DNA of 41,196 nt, taken from Streptomyces kebangsaanensis. Lineage in GTDB: Bacteria; Actinomycetota; Actinomycetes; Streptomycetales; Streptomycetaceae. The position numbers and the translations under genes were made by a program. The stretch covers positions 3,659 to 44,854 of the forward strand of contig NZ_JUJA01000096.1 of the NCBI RefSeq assembly GCF_001906585.1, given 5' to 3'. The notes under the pieces were generated by a model that saw nothing but the letters and a program-made list of their open reading frames with translations, was not told the origin of the DNA and did no database searches. Position 1 is the stretch's first letter. The number at the start of each line of letters is the position of its first letter. Shown here piece after piece: positions 33,203-41,133 of this stretch.

Positions 33203-33976
33203 TCAGCGGGTGCGGCCCGGGTGGGCAGGCGGGCGTCGCGGGGTGCTCGGGGCCGCCAGGTGTGCGCTGCGACGGGCGGCGAGTGTGCGGATGCGGTTCT
33301 CCAGGGCGAAGGCGATCAGGTCGACGGGCACGTTCGCCTCGGTCCGTGTGATGCGGTTCGGGTCGCGGGTCGGCAGGCGTCCCGGGGCGGTGCGGATTGC
33401 CGGAGTTGGGGCGGCGAGGGCGGCGGTGAACGCGGCGATCAGATGCGGGGGCGTGTGTTCGTCGAAGCGGGCCTGCCAGACCGGGCGGGATGCACTGAGC
33501 GTGGCGGTGGCGACCCAGGGGCCGGTCTCTTGGCCGACGGGGCGTTGGACGTAGGCCGTTGCGTCGGGTGAGGCGAGGCCGTTCTCGGTCGGCGCGGGTC
33601 CCCAGCCGGCTTGCCGGAGCGGGCCGTAAGGATCAGCCTCCTTGCCGCGCGTGGGGCGCGGGTCGGTGAGGGCGTCGACGAAACCGGCGATGATCTCGAC
33701 CGGGGTGTGGGCACCGAAGCTCGCGTACCAGGCGAGCCGGCCGCGGTCGGGAGCGTGGTGGAGGGTCCACCACTGTCCGTCGGGGGCGGGATCCAGCCGG
33801 AGTTGGGCCTTCTGGTCGGGACTGGTGAGGATGACGCGCGGCATCAAGGGGTCGTCGCCGTGGCTCCAGCCGCAGGCGCGGTGCAGGGGCACGGTGATCC
33901 AGGCGGGGTCACCGCCGCCGGCCAGGTGGCGTGGCGTGATGTACTCGACCTCTACGGTCTCGGGAGACGGGGGCAC
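33203..33976 (-). CDS. DUF317-domain protein
   Basis: 257 residues from a GTG at 33976, with GGAGG 5 nt upstream; the GTG at 33979 is one codon earlier. Two DUF317-like units are visible: VEYITPRHLAGGGDPAWITV with WYASFGAHTPVEIIAGFVDA, and ATAYVQ with PVWQARFDEHTPPHLIAAFT. DUF317 proteins are common in streptomycete mobile elements and of unknown function. The start overlaps the stop of the upstream gene (TAGTG). A 42-bp gap separates it from the coupling-protein gene. No enzyme motif is seen. Confidence 0.85.
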   Translation of the reverse strand: MPPSPETVEVEYITPRHLAGGGDPAWITVPLHRACGWSHGDDPLMPRVILTSPDQKAQLRLDPAPDGQWWTLHHAPDRGRLAWYASFGAHTPVEIIAGFVDALTDPRPTRGKEADPYGPLRQAGWGPAPTENGLASPDATAYVQRPVGQETGPWVATATLSASRPVWQARFDEHTPPHLIAAFTAALAAPTPAIRTAPGRLPTRDPNRITRTEANVPVDLIAFALENRIRTLAARRSAHLAAPSTPRRPPAHPGRTR

Positions 33977-33978
33977 CA

Positions 33979-34557
33979 CTACCTCCGTACCGGGGCGGTC
34001 CGGCCGGACACGGGCGCCGGCTTCGCTGTCGGCGGCGGGGCCAGGGGCGAGGGGGTGCTGCGGGCAGCGGTGTTGATGTCGATGACGGCGTGGCCGTGGG
34101 TGGCCCAGTCGTCGAGGTAGCTCCACGCCTCGGCGTCGTGGTCGGCGAGCGCGTCGTCGTACGCCGGCGCGCCGGGCCGGGCGGTGAGGGGGAGGTCGGC
34201 GCAGGTCTGCTGCCACTCCTGGCGTAGGGCGTCCAGGCGGTCGAGCGCGTCGCGCAGGGTGCCGAGCTGCCAGGCCCAGCGGGTCTGGACCGCGCGGGCG
34301 GGCAGCTGGGCGAGTTGTTCTTCCGCGGTGGCGAGGAGTTGTCGCGCGGTGGGGCGGACGGCCTCGAACGCCTTGGCGGTCTCGCGGTCGCGCTGGCTCT
34401 GGCGGAGGCCGTAGGCGTGCTCGTCGAACGGCCAGCCGTCGAGGTCGGTGTTCTCTTCGGAGTAGTAGTCCCAGTTGGCCAGGATGTAGGCGCTCTCGCG
34501 CAGGAAGGCGGAGAGCTGCTTCAGCGCGGCGCGGTGGGAGTCGGGGATGGCGGAAAT
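33979..34557 (-). CDS. Helical hypothetical protein with an apparent ATT start
   Basis: A 192-residue frame with strong coding bias (SAIPDSHRAALKQLSAFLRE, WDYYSEENTDLDGWPFDEHA, later WSYLDDWATHGHAVIDINT). No ATG, GTG or TTG lies between the upstream in-frame TGA and the start of good coding sequence. AAGGA at 34564-34568 is followed, at a perfect 6-nt spacing, by ATT at 34555-34557. Either ATT is used, or a base change or frameshift has removed the original start: an ATG overlapping the previous gene's stop at 34606 leads into a different frame. It is mostly helical, without membrane segments or recognised domains, and sits between two DUF317 genes. Confidence 0.65.
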   Translation of the reverse strand: MSAIPDSHRAALKQLSAFLRESAYILANWDYYSEENTDLDGWPFDEHAYGLRQSQRDRETAKAFEAVRPTARQLLATAEEQLAQLPARAVQTRWAWQLGTLRDALDRLDALRQEWQQTCADLPLTARPGAPAYDDALADHDAEAWSYLDDWATHGHAVIDINTAARSTPSPLAPPPTAKPAPVSGRTAPVRR

Positions 34558-34602
34558 GACGGGTCCTTGAAGAGCGGTGACGTTCGGAGTCCCGTTCGGC
34601 GG

Positions 34603-35427
34603 TCATCGCCGCAGGGAGGCAGACGGGGATGGCGGCGGAGCGGGGGCCTTGGCCGTCTCAGGCTGGGGGCGCCGCCGGGCGGCACGGGCCCGGGCACGAA
34701 GGGCGCGGACGCGCTCGGTGTGCGCGTCGACCACGTGCTGCGGGGACAGGGGGCTCGGCTCCTGCACGGCGCCGTGGGCGGTACGGTCGAACATGCCGCG
34801 CTGGAGCGGGACGGGGTCGGCGAGTGCGGTGACGAAGGCTTCCACCAGGCGGGTGGGCGTCTGGGCATCGAACCAGGCGTGCCACAGCCGGGGGCCGCGG
34901 GAACCGTGTCCGGGCTCGTGCGCCTCCACATGCCAGGACACGGCGGCGTTTCGTTCGGGGCGCCGTTCGACGTGGCACGCGGCGTCCGGCGAGCTGGCCG
35001 CACCGCGCGCATCGATGAGCCAGCCCGCGGCGTCCGCCGCGTCCAGGGGGTCTCGTGGCTCGGCGGCCGAGGGGGTGACGAGGGCGTCGGTGACAGCGCC
35101 CAGGACCTCGGCGGGGACGAGTTCGCCGAATTCGGCGTACCAGCCTGATTCGGTGTCGGTGGGCTCGGCCCGCAGCCGCCACCGAGCGGAGGTGGCGGAC
35201 TGCGGGTCGAACTGGAGGCTGTAGCGCAGGTCGGGACTGATGAGGACGATCTCGGGGCTGAGTGGGTCGGAGGTGCGCCGCCAGCCGGCGGCGGCCAGGC
35301 CGTGGGTGACGTGCCGGGCGTCGCCGGGGCCGGCGAGGTGGCGGGGGCTGGTGTCGAACGGGATTCGCCAGGCGTGGGTGTCGGCGAAGGCAGCGAGCTG
35401 CTGCTCAGTCACCGGCACCGGCCGCAC
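34603..35427 (-). CDS. DUF317-domain protein
   Basis: 274 residues from a GTG at 35427; a GTG at 35412 that overlaps the previous stop (GTGA) is equally possible. The first unit has SPRHLAGPGDARHVTHGLAA and GWYAEFGELVPAEVLGAVTD. The second has ACHVERRPER and LWHAWFDAQTPTRLVEAFVT. The C-terminal tail is rich in Arg, Ala and Pro. It is the second of three closely spaced DUF317 genes, which look like ancient tandem duplicates. Function unknown. Confidence 0.85.
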   Translation of the reverse strand: MRPVPVTEQQLAAFADTHAWRIPFDTSPRHLAGPGDARHVTHGLAAAGWRRTSDPLSPEIVLISPDLRYSLQFDPQSATSARWRLRAEPTDTESGWYAEFGELVPAEVLGAVTDALVTPSAAEPRDPLDAADAAGWLIDARGAASSPDAACHVERRPERNAAVSWHVEAHEPGHGSRGPRLWHAWFDAQTPTRLVEAFVTALADPVPLQRGMFDRTAHGAVQEPSPLSPQHVVDAHTERVRALRARARAARRRPQPETAKAPAPPPSPSASLRR

Positions 35428-35765
35428 CCCGGTGTGCTCGTCGGTGCGTTCGCGTACAGGGCGCGCAGATCGTCCAGGACGTAGTGGAGGGTGTGCTGGT
35501 CGGCCTGCTCCCAGGCCGCGGTGCGCAGCTCCTGGAGGAGGAGGTCGACTGCGGCGGTGCGCGGGGTGTCCGGGTGGTTCTGTATGGCGCGGGCGAGGGC
35601 GCGCAGGGCGTCGGCGAGCTGGACGGGAAGGCCGGTGTACTCGTCGAGCAGCGGCTCGACGAGAGCGAGTGCCTCGGCGGGATCCGGGTCCTGGCGCAGG
35701 TATTCGGTGAGGTGGGACAGGGTGTCCGTGGTGGCGCGGATGGTGTCCGGGGTGAGTGCGGGCAC
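35409..35765 (-). CDS. Small helical hypothetical protein
   Basis: 118 residues from a GTG at 35765 with GAGGAA upstream. A longer reading to 35903 runs back into the DUF317 gene and is unlikely. The product is almost all helix (TDTLSHLTEYLRQ, LVEPLLDEYTGLPVQLADAL, LLLQELRTAAWEQ). No domain recognised. It lies between two DUF317 genes and overlaps the next by a few bases. Confidence 0.7.
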   Translation of the reverse strand: MPALTPDTIRATTDTLSHLTEYLRQDPDPAEALALVEPLLDEYTGLPVQLADALRALARAIQNHPDTPRTAAVDLLLQELRTAAWEQADQHTLHYVLDDLRALYANAPTSTPGCGRCR

Positions 35766-35793
35766 AGGGTTCCTCGGTGATCGGCTTCGGGGG

Positions 35794-36594
35794 TCAGCGG
35801 CGGGCGCGGGCGGTGCCGGCGTGAGCGTGGGGACGGACTGTGGTGCGCGGCCGGTTGGCATTCCAGTTGCGGGTCCAGGTGGCGGCGCGGGCAGCGGCGA
35901 CACGGGCCTGCTGCCAGGCGCTGAGCTGGGAGGGCAGGACGGAGACGGACGTGGTCCGGATCTGCGCGCTGTGCGGGACGCGTCCGCGCGGGCGCATCAC
36001 CGGTTCGGGACTGGCCAGGGCGGCCGAGAAGGCTTGCACGAGGTGCATCGGGGTGCTGGGGGTGAACTGGGCGGTCCAGCCGTTGCCCTGCCGATCCCTC
36101 GCGCCGGACCACCACATGGCGTTGCCGTTCGGGTCCTGACGGAAGTGCAACCACGCTGCTCCGTCAGGGCTCGTTGCGGTGTAGTGCCTGCCTTCGGGCC
36201 GGGTTTGCCAATGCTGTTCTTCCAGGGGTGCCCACACGTTGGGGGCGTGGGCGGAGCGCGGACGGGTGAGGGCATCGGTCAGCCCGGCGACGATCTCCAC
36301 CGGCGTCTGCCGGCCCAGGACCGCCCACCACTCGGCCTGCTGTCCCTGCGCCGTGCCGTGGATGGTCCATCCGCCCGGCAGCATGTGGGGGTTGTAGGAG
36401 ATTCGCACCGTACGGTCCGGGCTCTCCATGATCAAACGCCCGTCCTTTTTGGATTTGTCCCGCCAGCCGGAAGCGCGCAAGAACTCGGAGACGTGGCGGA
36501 GGTCGCCACCGCCGGCGAGGGCGCGGGGCTCGACGAGATAGTGCTGTTCGGGCTGCTCGCCCGGCCCCCAGTGCTGCCGCTGTCTCTTTCTCAC
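35794..36594 (-). CDS. DUF317-domain protein
   Basis: 266 residues from a GTG at 36594 that overlaps the previous stop (GTGA). The two DUF317-type units contain VEPRALAGGGDLRHVSEFLR with WWAVLGRQTPVEIVAGLTDA, and AAWLHFRQDPNG with WTAQFTPSTPMHLVQAFSAA. The C-terminus is basic and could touch nucleic acid. It is the third of the clustered DUF317 genes. Function unknown. Confidence 0.87.
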   Translation of the reverse strand: MRKRQRQHWGPGEQPEQHYLVEPRALAGGGDLRHVSEFLRASGWRDKSKKDGRLIMESPDRTVRISYNPHMLPGGWTIHGTAQGQQAEWWAVLGRQTPVEIVAGLTDALTRPRSAHAPNVWAPLEEQHWQTRPEGRHYTATSPDGAAWLHFRQDPNGNAMWWSGARDRQGNGWTAQFTPSTPMHLVQAFSAALASPEPVMRPRGRVPHSAQIRTTSVSVLPSQLSAWQQARVAAARAATWTRNWNANRPRTTVRPHAHAGTARARR

Positions 36595-36974
36595 CGGCGC
36601 CGCCGGGCAACGAGCGGTGCAGGGGACGGCGGCTTCGACATGCTGGTGGCGGTCTGTCTGCTGACACGGCGCAGGGTCTCGCGGTGTTCGTCCAGGTCGC
36701 CGCCCATGGCGTCAAGCTCGTTCGCCGCGCGGCCGAGCGCGAGCCATACCTCCGCCGGCAGCGCCCCGCGCTCGGCCTGGACCTTGGCGAACCTGCTGCT
36801 GGTGGTGACGAGGCCGGTGACGCCGCCGAGAACTCCGGCGTCTGGGTCGAGTACACGTGCGATGACGTGCGTGGCCTCGTGTGGGGGAAGTCGGGCGAGG
36901 TGGTCGGTGAGCTGGCCGAGCCGGCGGGTGATCTCGTCGGCCAGCCGCACCGGGTGCGGGGTGGGGTGAGGCAT
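36591..36974 (-). CDS. Small hypothetical protein
   Basis: 127 residues from the ATG at 36974, which has GGAGGAGC directly upstream. Helical segments such as RLADEITRRLGQLTDHLARL and WLALGRAANELDAMGGDLDE suggest a coiled or bundled protein. No domain, signal peptide or membrane segment is seen. It is coupled to the following DUF317 gene by GTGA. Confidence 0.75.
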   Translation of the reverse strand: MPHPTPHPVRLADEITRRLGQLTDHLARLPPHEATHVIARVLDPDAGVLGGVTGLVTTSSRFAKVQAERGALPAEVWLALGRAANELDAMGGDLDEHRETLRRVSRQTATSMSKPPSPAPLVARRRR

Positions 36975-36999
36975 GCTCCTCCAGAACGCGGTGTCGGGA

Positions 37000-37188
37000 T
37001 CAGTGATGGTGGTGGCCGGTGCGCTGGGTCTCGGCGAGAGCGGCCTCGGGGCGTGCGCCGGCCAGCGGCGTGGTGTGGTCGGGGCCGATGGGGATGCGGG
37101 CGCGCAGGTAGCGGCGGAACAAGGCGGTCGCGAGGCGGAGCTCGTAATTCCCCAGGTGGTGGAGTGCTGTAGCGATCGCCGACTCCAC
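37000..37188 (-). CDS. Small hypothetical protein
   Basis: 62 residues from a GTG at 37188 (begins with ESAIATALHHLGNYELRLAT, then ALFRRYLRARIPIG). It has normal codon bias and sits 25 bp before the next gene. It ends in a short His run. No RBS is clear and no family was recognised. Confidence 0.55.
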   Translation of the reverse strand: MESAIATALHHLGNYELRLATALFRRYLRARIPIGPDHTTPLAGARPEAALAETQRTGHHHH

Positions 37189-37252
37189 CTGTGACGCGGC
37201 GCGGGGCAGTCTGTGGTGTCCCGTTGCTTCCGGGGTTGCGGCTGTCCCGAGG

Positions 37253-37723
37253 TCAGTGCTCGGCGAGTTCTTCCAGCTGCTGGACGACGCGTTCGACGGG
37301 TGCGGTGGCGTCGATCTCGGCGGTCGCGGTGGCGCGCAGCAGCGGTTCGACGGTGGTCAGGTGGTGGAGAACAGCGTCTCGTTCTTCGGGCCGCTTGCCG
37401 TAGGGGTTGTCGGTCCGGGCTGCGATCCGAGCCAGCAGCACCTCGGCCGGTGCGCTCAGCAGCACGATGTGGTCGAACAGGGGATAGAACCGGCCTTGGT
37501 TGGTCTTGCAGCCGGCCACGAAGAGGCTGCCCTCGGTGTGGCTGCTGAGCAGGTCCGTGATGGCCTGCTCGCGCCAGATCCAGTCGGTGGAGCCGTCGGG
37601 CAGCGTCACCCATTGACTCCAGGCGTTGGTATCGGTGTCCACCGTCCTGTGCCCTCGCCGGTGCAAGAGACGGAGTGCCGTCGACTTGCCGGTGCCCGAC
37701 ATTCCGGTGATCAAGACCTTCAC
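37253..37723 (-). CDS. P-loop kinase-like ATPase
   Basis: 156 residues. Walker A GMSGTGKST is at 7-15, followed by the kinase-like RGHRTVDTD segment near 28. Near the middle, FDHIVLLSAPAEVLLARI and ARTDNPYGKRPEER resemble the lid region of shikimate/adenylate-kinase-like enzymes. It is a full-length small P-loop protein that could phosphorylate a small molecule; the substrate is unknown. It may be a passenger of the element. A 60-bp gap separates it from the next gene downstream. Confidence 0.82.
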   Translation of the reverse strand: MKVLITGMSGTGKSTALRLLHRRGHRTVDTDTNAWSQWVTLPDGSTDWIWREQAITDLLSSHTEGSLFVAGCKTNQGRFYPLFDHIVLLSAPAEVLLARIAARTDNPYGKRPEERDAVLHHLTTVEPLLRATATAEIDATAPVERVVQQLEELAEH

Positions 37724-37952
37724 GGAGCGAGCCTATGCGAGCCGCCTCGCTCCCGGGGCCGGCTGACGGGGGCCGGACCGTTGCCCCCAACCTCCTTGCT
37801 GCTTCGGCTACTTGACCGGGGGTGTCGAGGAAGCCGGTTCGCTGAAGAATGCCGGCCGCTTGCTCGGTGCCGCCGAGGGCAATGGCCAGCCCGGTGCAGG
37901 GGCCTTGGCGATGGTGATGACTCCAGCATCAGGAAATCGGGTTCGTTCTGCC
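37724..37952. other. Gap with a possible decayed ORF
   Basis: One minus-strand frame reads ALGGTEQAAGILQRTGFLDT and beyond, which looks protein-like, but has no start codon and runs into the kinase gene. It may be a remnant of a small gene. Nothing else is evident here. Confidence 0.3.
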
Positions 37953-38843
37953 TCACCGGGATCTGGTCGCCGACGCGCGGGGCGTAGCCGAGGCCGGGGG
38001 CGCGGCCGGCGGTGTCGCCGTTGGGGCGATCCGCCCCGAGGGGTGCTGCAGCGCGATCGCGATGCCCTGGTCGCCCAGCTGCTGGCCGGTGTTGCGTACC
38101 GCGCGGGCCTGCACGGCGGTGTCGTCGCCGCTGAGGCGGTAGACACCGGTCTGCTGGTCTGGGACGAAACCGTTGGCGGCCAGTACGGCGGTGGCGGTCT
38201 TTCCGACGGGGGCGGCGGCGAGGCTGCCGTCGGACTGCCAGGTCAGCACGACCCGATCCGGCTGCGACGGCTGGACGTTGGCCGCGGCGTTGTGGCGGAC
38301 CTGGGCGAGTGCGATGTCGTAGCGGGCGAGCAGGTCACCGGCGACTTGCTCGGCACCCTGGAAGGGATCATCCGGCAGGGCGATGCCGTTGGGCTCGCGC
38401 ACACTGCGGTACGCCTCATCGGGGAGATCACGCGGGGCGACAGCGGCGATGAGGAAGCCGTCGCGTTCGTCGTGCCGGTCGAGGAGGACGAGCTGAGCGC
38501 CGTCCGGGCGGGTCAGGATGGCCGCCTGCTGCAGCGGGTGCTCGGCCAGGGACTCGGCGATGAGGTCCAGGTCCCAGACTCGGTGGGCGAGTTCGGCGAG
38601 GTCGTCCTTGTGGTCGGACGGGTGGTAGGTGCTGGTCCAGGCGCCGGGGAGTTCGCCGGCGAGGACGTCAGCGTAGGAGGCGAGGCGTTCGGAATGTTCG
38701 TGGTGGTGCATGGTGTCCTTGGCGAGGTGGGGGTCAGCGGCGCAGCCCGGCAGCCACGGGAGGTGTTGGTGGTGGTCCGGGTCCGTGCACGCGGGAGCGC
38801 GAGGGCGCGGCCGGGACGGCGGATGGGGAGACTCACCGGGCAC
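37953..38843 (-). CDS. Hypothetical protein of the conjugative element
   Basis: 296 residues from a GTG at 38843 that overlaps the preceding gene; an ATG at 38711 with AAGGA upstream would give 252 residues. The longer start adds a Cys/His-rich segment (CTDPDHHQHLPWLPGC) with good coding bias. The central part contains DHKDDLAELAHRVWDLDLIA and RLSGDDTAVQARAVRNTGQQ. No known domain, membrane segment or catalytic motif was recognised. Role unknown. Confidence 0.65.
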   Translation of the reverse strand: MPGESPHPPSRPRPRAPACTDPDHHQHLPWLPGCAADPHLAKDTMHHHEHSERLASYADVLAGELPGAWTSTYHPSDHKDDLAELAHRVWDLDLIAESLAEHPLQQAAILTRPDGAQLVLLDRHDERDGFLIAAVAPRDLPDEAYRSVREPNGIALPDDPFQGAEQVAGDLLARYDIALAQVRHNAAANVQPSQPDRVVLTWQSDGSLAAAPVGKTATAVLAANGFVPDQQTGVYRLSGDDTAVQARAVRNTGQQLGDQGIAIALQHPSGRIAPTATPPAAPPASATPRASATRSR

Positions 38844-39273
38844 CCCGGGCGTCGGCGATGTGGACGAGCTGGCCGAGGGCCGTGGTGGTATACCAGCCGC
38901 AGTCGATGATCGCGTCGCTGTGTCCGGCGTACTTTGGCAGCAGGTGGTCCTCCATGGCCCGCAGGTGGATCAGGCAGTCCGGGCAGCTGCGCTTGAGGTG
39001 CACGAGGTAGCGGGAATGGGCGGTGATGAAGGTCTGCGCGCCTCCGTCCGGGTCGCGCAGCCGCCATCCGTCCTCGTCGGTCGGGGTGTGCCAGGACGGG
39101 GCGACGACGCGCATCGCATCCCCCCACAGCTCTTTGCCGGCTACGCCCTTGAGGACGACAACCCGGTCACCTGCCTGGAAGTGCTGGTGCGTGATGTCCC
39201 GGGCAGGGGTGAGCGGGTCAGGTGTCGGCGCAAAGGCCGGAGTCGGCGGAGGGGTCCAAGAGGGCGGGAGCAT
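38833..39273 (-). CDS. Small hypothetical protein with Cys pair
   Basis: 146 residues from an ATG at 39273 with GGAAGGACC upstream. The N-terminus is Pro-rich. It is followed by a beta-like segment (HFQAGDRVVVLKGVAGKELW) and CPDCLIHLRAMEDHLL, where the CxxC could bind metal. No family recognised. A hairpin lies upstream, so it may start a transcript. Confidence 0.7.
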   Translation of the reverse strand: MLPPSWTPPPTPAFAPTPDPLTPARDITHQHFQAGDRVVVLKGVAGKELWGDAMRVVAPSWHTPTDEDGWRLRDPDGGAQTFITAHSRYLVHLKRSCPDCLIHLRAMEDHLLPKYAGHSDAIIDCGWYTTTALGQLVHIADARGAR

Positions 39274-39320
39274 GCAGGTCCTTCCACGCGGAACGGGGCG
39301 GCGGCGGGAGGATCAATGGT

Positions 39321-39358
39321 CCGCAGAATCGCCGGTTTGGCTAACCGGCGATCTGCGG
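39321..39358 (-). terminator. Terminator hairpin
   Basis: A 16-bp stem with one bulged base (39321-39337 with 39343-39358) around a 5-base loop, just past the stop at 39375. It separates the gene at 39375-39872 from the run that begins at 39273. Confidence 0.8.
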
Positions 39359-39374
39359 CTACGTTCCGTCCGGT

Positions 39375-39872
39375 TCAGCGGAACGGGTTCTCCGTGCCGC
39401 GGTCCTGTTCCGTCGCGGCGTCGAGGAGTTCGAGCAGGTCAGAGCCGTCCTCGTCGCGCTGGTCGATCCACCATCCGGCCCGGGTGACCGTGCGGGCCTT
39501 CTCCTCCAGCTCCGCCCAGTCGGCCTCGTCCCAGACACCCTCGACGACGAGCGCGGTGTGCGCGGCGGTCATCAGCTGGTGGCGGGAGCGTTCGCCCCAG
39601 TCCAGGGCCCGCTCCGGGCCTTCCAGCGGCGGCATGTCGAACTTGGCGGCCCACTCGGCGGCGGCCTGCTGCTCCTCGACGCGCTTGGCGGCGAGCCACT
39701 GCTCCCTGGAGGCGGTGTCGGTATCGCGGGCGGCCTTCCAGCAGTCGGTGCAGTCCCGTTCCGCGAGCCAGCGGGCGAAGCCGGCCCGCCGGTCTGCGGG
39801 GCGGTCGGACAGATCACGGACGACCTCGTGGCCACAGGCGTGCTGGACGGTCCACTTCGTTCGGACAGCCAT
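39375..39872 (-). CDS. Conserved-type streptomycete hypothetical protein
   Basis: 165 residues from the ATG at 39872, with GAGGAG 9 nt upstream. The N-terminal HACGHEVVRDLSDRPADRRA and the later CTDCW give a CxH...CxxC arrangement that may bind zinc. EEQQAAAEWAAKFDMPPLEG and WDEADWAELEEKARTVTRAG follow. Proteins of this kind are common on streptomycete mobile elements; the function is not known to me. It is followed by a hairpin, so it may be monocistronic or the end of the upstream run. Confidence 0.75.
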   Translation of the reverse strand: MAVRTKWTVQHACGHEVVRDLSDRPADRRAGFARWLAERDCTDCWKAARDTDTASREQWLAAKRVEEQQAAAEWAAKFDMPPLEGPERALDWGERSRHQLMTAAHTALVVEGVWDEADWAELEEKARTVTRAGWWIDQRDEDGSDLLELLDAATEQDRGTENPFR

Positions 39873-39945
39873 AGATCGATCTCCTCAAAATTGTGTGGAA
39901 GGCGGGAAGCTGGGTCGTGTGCTCAGGCACATCCGCGGCAGGGCG

Positions 39946-41047
39946 CTATGGGCTCCGCGCGGGGGCCGCGCTGCGGTGGACCGGCACCGGAGGAGTGGTG
40001 TCCAGAGCGGGGCGCGGCCGGGGACACGGCGGCTTGGGAGTGCGGTGCGGTGGCAGGACGGCGACGGTCGCGCCGAAATCTTCCGCCGCCTCGTGAACCT
40101 CTCGGATGAGAAAGGCGAGCTGCCGGCCGAGAGCGTCGATCCGGGCACCGATCTGCCGGCCCTGCACGGTGCCGAGGGCGTGCGAGAACTCGGCGGCGGC
40201 CTCGAGAAGGGACCCCAGCCGCACCAGGGCACCGGCGTCGTAGCCCGTTTGCGTGACGCTCAGCAGGGCCTTGGAGACGTCACCGGCGGCACGGGCCTCG
40301 ATCACCTCTCGGAGCAGCTCCTGCAGAGGCCGCTCGGGCGCGGGCTCCGGACGGTTGAACCGAGACGAGGCATCCGGGCACTCCGGACGGGACCGGCCGT
40401 GGCAGCGCCTGCCCGGCTGCGTACTCGTTGTCGTAGTGCCCGATCACCTCCCAGCCCGCCGCGTCCGGGTCTCCGGCAAGCGCGATCACGGTGGAGGCGT
40501 CGTCCTCGACCAGATACGCGAGGCTAATGAGGCGACCGTCGGCCGCGTACCACGACTCGAACCGCTCCAGCTCGCCCCGCCGCCGGGCCGCGTGGGCCAT
40601 CTCGGTCCACATCTGCCGTTCCTCGGCGGTCAGCTCGGGGGCGGGCTGGTGACGCTGGTCGGCGAGGTCGGCGGCGATGGAGCCGCAGTCCATCCAGAAG
40701 GCGAGGTGCGGCCACAGGGCGGTGTGCTGGGCGCGCTCGGTGGCCGAGTCGGTGGTGGCGGGACGGTCGAGGACGCGAACGATCTCGACTTGGGAGGTGG
40801 CGAGGGAGTCGAGCAGGTCGCGCCAAGCACTGGCGTGCCGGGCCGGAGGCAACTTGTCCACGACGCTGCGGGCCGCGTCCAGCAGGCGGGCGCCGTGCGG
40901 GGCGAGATACGTGGCATACGCCGTGAGAGCTGCTTCGTTGCGGCGAGCGAGTGCGACTGCTGCGGCGTGGTGGTGGTGGACGGTGCGGCCGTAGCGGTCA
41001 CGGGCGGCGTCGAGCGCCGTCTCGGTCTCGCGGTCAATGACCATCAT
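39946..41047 (-). pseudogene. Hypothetical protein gene split by a frameshift
   Basis: Two adjacent minus-strand frames look like one gene. The first (start about 41047; the frame is open to 41137) has RYGRTVHHHHAAAVALARRN, RLISLAYLVEDDASTVIALA and ends its sensible sequence at NEYAAGQALPRPVPSGV. The second continues one frame away with DASSRFNRPEPAPERPLQEL and VQGRQIGARIDALGRQLAFL to 39946. The shift lies at about 40372-40382. The second frame has no good start before a GTG at 40305, and the first runs on into low-quality sequence to 40280. An intact protein would be about 365 residues. No known domain. Confidence 0.6.
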
Positions 41048-41112
41048 TCGCAGTCGGAAGCCGCGTGCTCGGGAAACCAGTTCGCTGTGTCTGTCGTGGG
41101 GGTATCGGGGAT
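41044..41112 (-). CDS. Possible 22-residue leader peptide with an ATC start
   Basis: AGGAGG (41118-41123) is followed after 5 nt by ATC at 41110-41112, opening IPDTPTTDTANWFPEHAASD and ending at a TGA that overlaps the ATG of the next gene. No normal start codon exists in the frame. It may be a coupled leader peptide, a mutated start, or chance. Confidence 0.3.
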   Translation of the reverse strand: MPDTPTTDTANWFPEHAASDCE

Positions 41113-41133
41113 CGCTTCCTCCTGGAGGCGGGC

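Noticed and set aside
37724..37952. Protein-like frame (ALGGTEQAAGILQRTGFLDT)
   Set aside because: No start codon or RBS; kept only as a possible remnant in the gap note.
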